Of a DNA stretch of 13,110 nt, positions 7,603 through 13,110 are shown piece after piece; the stretch's first letter is position 1; each line of letters opens with the position of its first letter. The notes under the pieces are model-generated. The model was not told the origin of the DNA. It saw only the letters and a program-made list of their open reading frames with translations, and did no database searches. The position numbers were made by a program, and so were the translations under genes. Source of the DNA: an uncultured Pseudomonadota bacterium (GTDB lineage: Bacteria > Myxococcota_A > UBA9042 > CAIXZC01); the NCBI GenBank assembly GCA_937884235.1, contig CALGBT010000567.1, positions 1 through 13,110 of the forward strand. Direction: 5' to 3'.

Positions 7603-8328
7603 ATGGAAGAATCCCCCCGGTTGCCATTATCAGATCTGCCTCCAGTTACTTTGTCGGTTGTCATCATGGCCTACAACGAGGCAGAGAATCTGCCCCACCT
7701 GTTACCGCTGGTCCAGGCGTACCTGACGAAGCACGAGCGCATTGCGGACTGGGAGGTGCTGGTGGTGGACGATGGTTCTACTGATGGTACTGCTCGGGTT
7801 GTGGAGGATGCCGCACGGGGTGATGTGCGCATCAAGTTGTTGCGTCACGAGGTGAACCGCGGCATGGGAGCGGCCATCAGGACGGGCTACGCTGCCGCCA
7901 GCAGCCAGTATGTGACGCAGCTGCCAGCAGATCTGCAAGTATTGCCAGCGGTCTTTGACCGGTTCCTGCCTTACGTGCCAGTCTATGACCTGGTGTTGTC
8001 GGTTTACGAGGATCGCAACGAGGTGATGGTGCGGCGCATCCTTTCCCGGGGTTACCGCGTCATTGGGCGGCTCCTGGTTGGCCGCCGGGCCGACTATACG
8101 GGTACCATGATGTTCCGGCGCTCGCTGCTGGACAACATTACCTTGGGTAGCGACTCCTTCGTGGCGAACTTGGAGTTTCCCGTCAAGGCTCTCAATCGTG
8201 GGGCAACGCATGCCCTGGTGTCCTTCGTGCCGGAGCCTCGCCTGTCCGGTGCCTCCAAGGTTGCCAACTCTCGGCGCATCCTCTTTGTTTTTGCGGAGCT
8301 GTTGAAAATGAGGATGCGCGGCCTCTAG
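7603..8328 (+). CDS. Family 2 glycosyltransferase (DPM1-like, soluble)
   Basis: A 241-aa GT-A fold glycosyltransferase. It shows the N-terminal LSVVIMAYNEAENLP strand and loop (17-31), VVDDGSTDGT (54-63, nucleotide-sugar binding), NRGMGAAIRTGY (85-96), LPADLQVLP (107-115) at the position of the family's DAD/DXD metal site, and EPRLSGASK (211-219), the R-x-G-x-S-K signature of polyprenyl-phosphate-type GT2 enzymes. There is no transmembrane segment, so it would be cytosolic or peripheral; donor and acceptor are unknown. The first D of the usual DAD is replaced by P, leaving D110. ATG 7603 is chosen because the GT-A fold begins 17 residues later; AAGG lies 9 nt upstream. Upstream in-frame sequence is antisense to the lipoprotein gene and not believed coding. 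It converges on the sigma-factor gene with a 2-bp gap. Confidence 0.85.
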   Translation: MEESPRLPLSDLPPVTLSVVIMAYNEAENLPHLLPLVQAYLTKHERIADWEVLVVDDGSTDGTARVVEDAARGDVRIKLLRHEVNRGMGAAIRTGYAAASSQYVTQLPADLQVLPAVFDRFLPYVPVYDLVLSVYEDRNEVMVRRILSRGYRVIGRLLVGRRADYTGTMMFRRSLLDNITLGSDSFVANLEFPVKALNRGATHALVSFVPEPRLSGASKVANSRRILFVFAELLKMRMRGL

Positions 8329-8330
8329 TG

Positions 8331-8942
8331 TCAGACGAAGTCGGCAAGGGTGTACCCTCCCAGTTCCAAATTGCGCCGGATTTCCTCGAGGCCTCTCTGG
8401 AGTGAGCGTGCGGAGCGGCCCCGGGTCAATCCCACTTCCCTTCCGACCTCTCGTGCCGGCCTCCCCTTGAGCCCACATTCGACCACCATGTGGCGTCGTC
8501 GTGGCGGTAATTCCTGAAGGCATTGGCCCAGGAGCCTAGCCATCTCTCGAGCGGTCAGGGTCGATTCCACAGTGCGCGGCTCAAGGGGGGCATTGACCGG
8601 CGAATTGAAGAGGTTCAAATCGGGCCGTCCCTCGGGCCAGACTTCGGTGCAGCCGATGCCGGCCACCGGCCGCGAGGCGGCGGGCAGATTGGCGGTATGC
8701 CGGTGCCAGGCTCGGGCCTCCCTCCTGGCGGCGTCCATGATTCTCCCCTTGATTCTGGGGGTGGCGAAGGTCCACCGGTTGGCGCCGCCGGATGAGGCAA
8801 AGCGGGCGTTGGACTCCGCCAATCCCAGGAGCCCCTCGGCAACCATCTCCTCATTGGTGAGACCACACCAATGGCCGTGCCGGTAGAGGTGGTTCACGTA
8901 CCGTGCAATTCTGGCGATACATCCTGTTTGACTGTTTTCCAT
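8331..8942 (-). CDS. Sigma-70-family alternative sigma factor (FliA/SigF-like, short)
   Basis: A 203-aa sigma factor that would direct core RNA polymerase to a special promoter set. Region 2 spans about 27-85: NEEMVAEGLLGLAESNARF corresponds to the core-binding helices and FATPRIKGRIMDAARRE to the 'RIRGAMLDELR' DNA-melting segment of the FliA/SigB/SigF group. Region 4 spans about 129-191: LTAREMARLLGQCLQELPPRRRHM then a helix-turn-helix (RPAREVGREVGLTRGRSARSLQRGL) that reads the -35 box. The roughly 45-residue link between them shows no recognisable region 3, so it looks like a sigma2-sigma4 protein derived from the FliA-type group rather than an ECF. The start at 8942 is fixed by AAGGAGG with 7-nt spacing; a longer reading to 9005 would run through the promoter. 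A sigma-54-type promoter lies just upstream. No anti-sigma gene is adjacent; target genes are unknown. Confidence 0.8.
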   Translation of the reverse strand: MENSQTGCIARIARYVNHLYRHGHWCGLTNEEMVAEGLLGLAESNARFASSGGANRWTFATPRIKGRIMDAARREARAWHRHTANLPAASRPVAGIGCTEVWPEGRPDLNLFNSPVNAPLEPRTVESTLTAREMARLLGQCLQELPPRRRHMVVECGLKGRPAREVGREVGLTRGRSARSLQRGLEEIRRNLELGGYTLADFV

Positions 8943-8966
8943 GGTTCGTCCTCCTTCCACATCCGG

Positions 8967-8980
8967 CCCGTTGCAACGGG
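8967..8980. repeat. Perfect 14-bp palindrome overlapping the -12 element
   Basis: CCCGTTGCAACGGG is a perfect inverted repeat. It covers the -12 box and the start-proximal DNA of the sigma-54 promoter, so it could be a repressor site or, once transcribed, only partly present in the mRNA. It may also be coincidental with the TTGCAA core. Confidence 0.5.
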
Positions 8981-8987
8981 TGTGCCA
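8972..8987 (-). promoter_or_regulatory. Sigma-54 (RpoN) -24/-12 promoter of the sigma-factor gene
   Basis: On the minus strand, TGGCACACCCGTTGCA matches the sigma-54 consensus TGGCAC-N5-TTGC[A/T] at every defined position with the required GG-to-GC spacing. The predicted start is near 8961-8962, giving a leader of about 20 nt that contains the AAGGAGG site (8950-8956). Position, orientation and spacing all fit, which makes chance unlikely. Such promoters need an AAA+ enhancer-binding activator, none of which is in this window. Confidence 0.7.
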
Positions 8988-9166
8988 CAGCACCACCAGG
9001 TGCAATGGAGGTCAATGGCAGAGGTGGATTCGGCCTGACTGGGCCATGTGAAGGCTGTCGGTGGAAGCATCGGTGAATTGGGGATAGCAGGCGAACTGGG
9101 GGCTGCTGTCCCCAGGTGGGGGGGACTGTCCTCGGAGGAGAGGCCTCGGGGGAAACGGTTTGCGAG

Positions 9167-9712
9167 CTATTGCTCCATGATTTCCGTTTCTTTGACCAGG
9201 GCGATAGCGTCGATCTTCTTGATGAACTCGTCAGTGACATCTTGGAGCTGCTTCAAGCCTCGGTGTTGCTCGTCTTCAGTGAAATCATCGGATTCAATGA
9301 GGCTCTTGAAGTCGCGGCGGACATTGCGAATGGAGACCTTGGCGGCCTCGGCCATCTTGCCCACCTGCTTGCTGAGGTCCTTGCGGCGCTCCACGGTCAG
9401 TGCGGGTATGGGGAGCCGAATGACGATGCCATCGTTGCCCGGCGTGATGCCTACGTCGGCACCAAGAATTGCTTTCTCGATGATGCTGATGAGGGCTCGG
9501 TCCCACGGCTTGACAGTGATGAGTCGGGGGTCTGAGATGTTCAACGTGGCAACCTGTGCCAGGGGCGTCGGGCTTCCGTAGTAGTCAACTTTGACGCCAT
9601 CAAGAATGGCGAGATTGGCGCGCCCGGTGCGCATGCGGGTCAGGTCCCGTTCGAAGGACTTGACGCTCTTATCAAAGGATTCAGTTGCTTCGGCGAAGAG
9701 TTCATTGAGCAT
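9167..9712 (-). CDS. frr: Ribosome recycling factor
   Basis: A 181-aa RRF (E. coli 185 aa), which with EF-G splits the post-termination ribosome. The two-domain pattern is clear: a long helical domain I with FERDLTRMRTGRAN (20-33) and ERRKDLSKQVGKMAE (108-122), and the beta-rich domain II with VDYYGSPTPLAQVATLNI (42-59) and GITPGNDGIVIRLPIP (88-103). The start at 9712 follows AAAGGAGG with 7-nt spacing; the farther-upstream ATG at 9748 lies inside pyrH and lacks such a site. It is the last gene of rpsB-tsf-pyrH-frr, 14 nt after pyrH. Confidence 0.97.
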   Translation of the reverse strand: MLNELFAEATESFDKSVKSFERDLTRMRTGRANLAILDGVKVDYYGSPTPLAQVATLNISDPRLITVKPWDRALISIIEKAILGADVGITPGNDGIVIRLPIPALTVERRKDLSKQVGKMAEAAKVSIRNVRRDFKSLIESDDFTEDEQHRGLKQLQDVTDEFIKKIDAIALVKETEIMEQ

Positions 9713-9726
9713 GGTGTGGCCTCCTT

Positions 9727-10440
9727 TCAGGATCTTACGCGAGAGCATTGTAGCTTGTCTTGCACGGCCTGGGCAAGGTTCCCCGCAATGTGTGCGTTGA
9801 AAACATGGATGGTGAGCTTATGCTGTGCCGCCAGAGCGAGGGCCGCCAGGTCCATGAAGCGCAGCTGCCCAGCCAGGGCGGCCTCATGAGTCACTTCGGC
9901 CAGCAGTTGGGCTCCTTGCTCGTCCGGGTGGCGGTCGTAGATGCCGTCGACCTGGGTTGCCTTGAGGACAGCTTCCGCCTCGATTTGCAGACCTCGCACC
10001 ACGGCAGCGGTATCGGTACTGAAGAAAGGCAGCCCGGTGCCACCGGAGAAGAGAACCACCGAGCCACCAGCCAGCATCTTCTGCGCCTCTCGGGAATCGA
10101 GGGGCACGGTGAAGGGGAGTGAGGCGAAGGCGCTCATGTGGACGGCGGGAATACCGACGCTTTCAAGGCGGTCTTTCAGGGCAGTGCAATTGATGGCTGT
10201 TGCCAGCATGCCCATGGTATCCATGTGTTGTTGCGAGATGGGCAGGTCGTGGCGGTTGGGTCCAGCTCCCCGCACCAGATTCCCTGCCCCAATGACCACC
10301 GCCATCTGGGTACCGGTGGCGTGGGCCAGGCGGATCTCCTCGACCTGCCTGGCGATGGCTTCCCCAGAGAGGCCGCGGCCGGTATCTGCGGCCAACATCT
10401 CACCGGAGAGCTTGAGCAGAATGCGCTTGAACGGACGCAT
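9727..10440 (-). CDS. pyrH: UMP kinase
   Basis: A 237-aa bacterial UMP kinase of the amino-acid kinase fold (E. coli 241 aa). It phosphorylates UMP to UDP with ATP in pyrimidine nucleotide synthesis and is normally a hexamer under UTP/GTP control. Motifs: ILLKLSGE (7-14, ATP site), VVIGAGNLVRG (48-58), DTMGMLATAINCTAL (74-88, UMP and hexamer contacts), FSGGTGLPFFSTDTAA (131-146) and KATQVDGIYDRHP (160-172). The C-terminal FMDLAALALA departs mildly from the usual MDATAxALA. GGGAGG lies 3 nt before the ATG. Placed 12 nt after tsf and 14 nt before frr, the standard order. Confidence 0.97.
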   Translation of the reverse strand: MRPFKRILLKLSGEMLAADTGRGLSGEAIARQVEEIRLAHATGTQMAVVIGAGNLVRGAGPNRHDLPISQQHMDTMGMLATAINCTALKDRLESVGIPAVHMSAFASLPFTVPLDSREAQKMLAGGSVVLFSGGTGLPFFSTDTAAVVRGLQIEAEAVLKATQVDGIYDRHPDEQGAQLLAEVTHEAALAGQLRFMDLAALALAAQHKLTIHVFNAHIAGNLAQAVQDKLQCSRVRS

Positions 10441-10452
10441 GTTCCTCCCGGG

Positions 10453-11073
10453 CTAGCCCAGGTCGAACCTGGAGAAGCGGCGGATGCTCATGTTCTCACC
10501 GAGGGTTCCGATGGTCTCCTTGAGCATCTGACGAATGGGAATGGATTCGGACTTGTCTGCTGCCAGAGCGTAGACCTGGTCGAGCAGGCAGTTTTCCTCG
10601 TAGTACTTGCGAAGTTTGCCCTCGATGATCTTCTCGACGATCTCTTTGGGCTTGTCGGAGTCGGCCATCTGCTCCCTCATCAGTTCCCGTTCCTTCTCGA
10701 GGATCTCTTCGGGGACGTCTTCCGGGGCCAGGTACTCGGGGGCGGACGCGGCGATGTGCAAGGCAACGTTGTTGACGAAGGCCCTGAAGACATCGCCGCG
10801 GGCTGCGAAGTCGGTTTCGCAAACCACTTCGACGAGGACGCCGATGCTGGGCACGCCGCCGTCGTCACGAATGTGCAGATAGGAGCCGATCATGCCGCAT
10901 TTGGTCTCACGGTGAGCCTTCTTGGCGGCCACATCGGAGCGCCGCTTGCGCAGCAGATCCATGGCTGCATCCATATCACCGTTGGTCTCGTTGAGTGCGC
11001 TTTTGCAGTCCATGATGCCTGCGCCACTCCATGCTCTCAGCTTCTTTATCAGGTCCATAGTTATTTCGGCCAT
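10453..11073 (-). CDS. tsf: Elongation factor Ts (short form)
   Basis: A 206-aa EF-Ts, the nucleotide exchange factor that reloads EF-Tu with GTP. The N-terminal UBA-like domain (MAEITMDLIKKLRAWSGAGI and the following helix, about 1-50) precedes the core with CETDFAAR (85-92), which contains the TDF residues that enter EF-Tu. E. coli EF-Ts is about 283 aa with a duplicated core subdomain and coiled coil; this is the compact single-core form, as in Thermus. The helical segment 121-165 and the C-terminal IGENMSIRR-like stretch (LGENMSIRRF) are intact. GAGGAGG with 6-nt spacing fixes the start at 11073. Gap to rpsB is 18 nt. Confidence 0.96.
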   Translation of the reverse strand: MAEITMDLIKKLRAWSGAGIMDCKSALNETNGDMDAAMDLLRKRRSDVAAKKAHRETKCGMIGSYLHIRDDGGVPSIGVLVEVVCETDFAARGDVFRAFVNNVALHIAASAPEYLAPEDVPEEILEKERELMREQMADSDKPKEIVEKIIEGKLRKYYEENCLLDQVYALAADKSESIPIRQMLKETIGTLGENMSIRRFSRFDLG

Positions 11074-11091
11074 GGGATTCCTCCTCAATTG

Positions 11092-12051
11092 CTACTTTGT
11101 TTCGGGTTCTTCTGCTGGCGCCGCAGGCGCTTCAGCCACTACTTCCTCGACTGCTGGTGCTGCTTCGACTGCTGGTGCTGCTTCGACTGCTGGTGCTGCT
11201 TCGACCGCTGCTACAGGCTCTTCCACCGGGGCAGCTTCCACGGCTTCGGGCTTGGCACCCTGGCGTGGGCCCTTGCCACGAACGATAACTTCGACCTGCT
11301 GGTCGCCGCTGCTCGCGATCTGGACTCCTTCCATCTTGTCGTGTCCGGCAAGCAGGGCCTGCTGGTGCTGGTCGCGTCCTTCAATGCAGGCATTGGCCAC
11401 TGCACGAGCGAAGAGGCGAATCGATTTAATGGCATCGTCATTGGCGGGAATGGGGTAGGTCACCCCATCGGGGTCGCAGTTGGTATCGCAGATGGCGATG
11501 GTGGGGATGCCGAGCTTATCGGCTTCTGCCAGGGCAATGCGTTCACGAGACGGGTCGACGATGAACATCGCTTTCGGGATGCTATTCATCTTGCGGATGC
11601 CTGCCAGGTTCTGCAGGAGCTTCTCCCGTTTCTTTTCCAGGCCCAGCACTTCCTTCTTCTGTAGCCGTTCGACGGAGCCTTCGGCCAACATGGAATCGAG
11701 GTCATCAATGGACTGGATGGACTTCTTGATGGTCTGGTGGTTGGTGAGCATGCCGCCCAGCCACCGGTGCGCCACGTACGGCATGCTTGAGCGTACCGCT
11801 TCGTCAGTGACCACTTCCCGGGCCTGGTGCTTGGTGCCGACGAAGAGCACCTGATCGCCGCGTGCGGCGATGCCGGTGACGTAGGCCAATGCCTTGCGCA
11901 GCATCGGATAGGTCTTCTGCAGGTTGATGACGTGGATCCCGTTCTTGGCACCGTAGATGTACGGTCTCATTTTTGGGTTCCAGCGTCGGGTTTGGTGCCC
12001 GAAATGGGCGCCGGCTTCCAACATGTCACGCATACTGATGTCGCTTGGCAT
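11092..12051 (-). CDS. rpsB: 30S ribosomal protein S2 with long Ala/Pro/Glu/Val tail
   Basis: A 319-aa S2 (usual 240-260 aa). The conserved body is clear: MLEAGAHFGHQTRRWNPKM (10-28), GIHVINLQKT (38-47), VLFVGTKHQA (68-77), RWLGGMLTN (96-104), IPKAMFIVDP (158-167) and the C-terminal CDPDGVTYPIPANDDAIKSI (192-211). After about residue 228 come a non-conserved QIASSGDQQVEVIVRGKGPRQ segment and an A/P/E/V-rich tail (268-319) with three EAAPAV units, probably disordered. S2 binds the 30S platform near S1; the tail's role is unknown. AGGAG precedes ATG 12051 with 5-nt spacing. First gene of the rpsB-tsf-pyrH-frr operon; S2 commonly represses its own operon through the leader. Confidence 0.97.
   Translation of the reverse strand: MPSDISMRDMLEAGAHFGHQTRRWNPKMRPYIYGAKNGIHVINLQKTYPMLRKALAYVTGIAARGDQVLFVGTKHQAREVVTDEAVRSSMPYVAHRWLGGMLTNHQTIKKSIQSIDDLDSMLAEGSVERLQKKEVLGLEKKREKLLQNLAGIRKMNSIPKAMFIVDPSRERIALAEADKLGIPTIAICDTNCDPDGVTYPIPANDDAIKSIRLFARAVANACIEGRDQHQQALLAGHDKMEGVQIASSGDQQVEVIVRGKGPRQGAKPEAVEAAPVEEPVAAVEAAPAVEAAPAVEAAPAVEEVVAEAPAAPAEEPETK
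11151..11204. repeat. Three exact 18-bp tandem repeats inside rpsB
   Basis: The unit CTGCTGGTGCTGCTTCGA occurs three times in a row with no mismatch, followed by a degenerate fourth. It encodes the EAAPAV units in the S2 tail. Exact identity at nucleotide level suggests recent slippage or purifying repeat exchange; copy number may vary between strains. Confidence 0.9.
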
Positions 12052-12161
12052 ACTCTCTCCTCTTCGTTTGCCTCTACCCCGAATCCCGATCACCTCGGAA
12101 CACGAAGATCCTCAGGGTGTGCGTTGAACAAAACGGTACAAAGACCACAGAAATCCGTGGC

Positions 12162-12190
12162 ACCATACACGGGCTATGGAGGGATTACAA
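12162..12190 (-). promoter_or_regulatory. Candidate sigma-70 promoter for rpsB operon
   Basis: Minus strand TTGTAA (12185-12190), 17 nt, TATGGT (12162-12167); each box matches 4 of 6. Transcription would start near 12155, leaving a leader of about 100 nt before rpsB, long enough for the S2 autoregulatory fold usual in this operon. A near-perfect inverted repeat (12145-12160) sits on the predicted start. Confidence 0.45.
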
Positions 12191-12231
12191 GAGGAAAAGA
12201 AAGGTCTCGGGATATGGGGTTGCAAAAGCCC

Positions 12232-12260
12232 TTGACAGTGGTTTGGGCTGGTGATAGCTT
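12232..12260 (+). promoter_or_regulatory. Sigma-70 promoter of tRNA-Leu
   Basis: A perfect TTGACA (12232-12237) is separated by 17 nt from TAGCTT (12255-12260). The predicted start is near 12267, about 17 nt before the tRNA 5' end. Its -35 is about 40 bp from the -35 of the divergent rpsB promoter, so the two translation units share one control region. Confidence 0.6.
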
Positions 12261-12283
12261 TCGTCTCCAGTTTGAAGTTGCCG

Positions 12284-12710
<427 letters not shown>

Positions 12711-12739
12711 GCTGCGCGACAGTTTCTCGTCTTCACCAA

Positions 12740-12768
12740 TTGCCCACTGACTTGATGCAAGGTAGAAT
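12740..12768 (+). promoter_or_regulatory. Sigma-70 promoter for the gene at 12802
   Basis: TTGCCC (12740-12745, 4 of 6), 17-nt spacer, TAGAAT (12763-12768, 5 of 6). The predicted start near 12775 leaves a 27-nt leader that contains GAGGAGG (12789-12795), 6 nt before the ATG. Confidence 0.55.
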
Positions 12769-12801
12769 GCCGGCAACGTCATCGCTGTGAGGAGGTTGGA
12801 G

Positions 12802-13110
12802 ATGAGAGGAAAGCAGTTTGCTGCTGTGGTCTTTGCCATCGTCGTCCTGAGTTCTGTGACGGCCGTCGCTGATGTCAATCCGATAGTGGTGCAGAATCTG
12901 TCCCCGATCCACGATACCTATGCCACCCACGACGATGGGCTGGTCCATGGTTTCGAGACCTTCATCAGGGTGGGTATCGAGCCCCAGGAGTGCGTGCCCG
13001 GAGGCTGGGATCCGTGTGACAAGGACGACCTTGAGTGCTGCATCGCTGGCAGCGGGTACAATTACTGTGCCCAGCCTGGTCAGTGCGGCAGTACTGACCC
13101 GTCGTGGACG
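12802..13110 (+). CDS. Secreted cysteine-containing protein, 5' part only (runs off window)
   Basis: The first 103 codons of an open frame that reaches the end of the window without a stop. A signal peptide MRGKQFAAVVFAIVVLSSVTAVA (1-23) with an AVA|D cleavage site indicates Sec export and signal peptidase I processing, not lipidation. The mature start DVNPIVVQNLSPIHDTYATHD is followed by a cysteine-rich stretch: C64, C72, C79, C80, C89, C95. The CC pair and spaced Asp/Glu recall the style of the cysteine-rich lipoprotein upstream, but the module pattern does not match exactly. GAGGAGG at 12789-12795 and its own promoter support the start. Function cannot be assigned from this fragment. Confidence 0.75.
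   Translation, partial: MRGKQFAAVVFAIVVLSSVTAVADVNPIVVQNLSPIHDTYATHDDGLVHGFETFIRVGIEPQECVPGGWDPCDKDDLECCIAGSGYNYCAQPGQCGSTDPSWT

Larger units (their letters stand above)
8943..9166. other. Intergenic region between frr and the sigma-factor gene
   Basis: A 224-nt gap on the minus strand after the frr stop. It contains a 6-bp hairpin at 9096-9115 (CTGGGG / CCCCAG, 8-nt loop) and overlapping G/C-rich inverted repeats around 9108-9150 that could fold after frr, but no U-tract. The sigma-54 promoter and palindrome lie at the sigma-gene end. No small ORF with a ribosome binding site was found. Confidence 0.6.

Noticed and set aside
8943..9005. Upstream ATG (9005) as the start of the sigma factor
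   Set aside because: The added 21 residues have no family match and would be encoded across the sigma-54 promoter and the ribosome binding site; AAGGAGG clearly marks 8942.
9096..9150. Possible rho-independent terminator after frr
   Set aside because: GC-rich inverted repeats exist but no U-tract follows on the minus strand.
10138..11664. 508-codon open frame on the plus strand across pyrH, tsf and rpsB
   Set aside because: It is antisense to three well-conserved genes and has low-complexity sequence (repeated CCFDCW from the rpsB repeats).
12052..12093. Upstream ATG (12093) for rpsB
   Set aside because: The conserved S2 N-terminus begins at ATG 12051, which has the ribosome binding site; the added Arg/Gly-rich residues are leader sequence.

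Overview
The window reads as ordinary chromosomal DNA of a Gram-negative, deltaproteobacterial-type organism, most plausibly Myxococcota or a relative such as the Bradymonadota. This placement is inferred from gene content: a long cysteine-rich lipoprotein built of Dictyostelium-type 'CxxDxxCTxDxC' modules (known to be abundant in such bacteria), several lipoprotein signal peptides, a short-form EF-Ts and a convincing sigma-54 promoter. GC content is moderately high. No mobile element, CRISPR array or rRNA was seen.

Left part (8-4670, all minus strand): a four-gene unit transcribed as prs (PRPP synthetase), a NifS/IscS-type cysteine desulfurase, thiI (tRNA 4-thiouridine synthase without a rhodanese domain) and an RlmD-family Fe-S rRNA m5U methyltransferase. 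Gaps are 18 and 8 nt, and the last pair overlaps by 4 nt (ATGA). Desulfurase plus ThiI form a self-contained tRNA thiolation module; the methyltransferase adds a second RNA modification activity.

Middle part: a non-coding stretch (4590-4880) with a candidate prs promoter, a hairpin and a 15-codon ORF with a consensus Shine-Dalgarno; a large secreted lipoprotein (4881-7475, minus) with about 19 cysteine modules in two arrays around a beta-sandwich-like domain; a divergently transcribed family 2 glycosyltransferase (7603-8328, plus); and, converging on it with a 2-bp gap, a short sigma-70-family factor (8331-8942, minus). That sigma gene carries a near-perfect sigma-54 -24/-12 promoter whose -12 element lies inside a perfect 14-bp palindrome. 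This suggests a sigma-54 to alternative-sigma cascade.

Right part: the classic translation operon rpsB-tsf-pyrH-frr (minus, 12051 down to 9167), with gaps of 18, 12 and 14 nt. S2 has a long Ala/Pro/Glu/Val tail containing three exact 18-bp repeats. Divergent from rpsB is tRNA-Leu(CAG) with its own TTGACA promoter. Its encoded CCA end supplies the A of the ATG of a small lipoprotein gene (12369-12710). A secreted cysteine-containing protein with its own promoter and signal peptide starts at 12802 and runs off the end of the window.

Most of the content is recognisable. The observations most worth a second look are the sigma-54-driven sigma factor, the tRNA/lipoprotein start-codon overlap and the cysteine-module lipoprotein.
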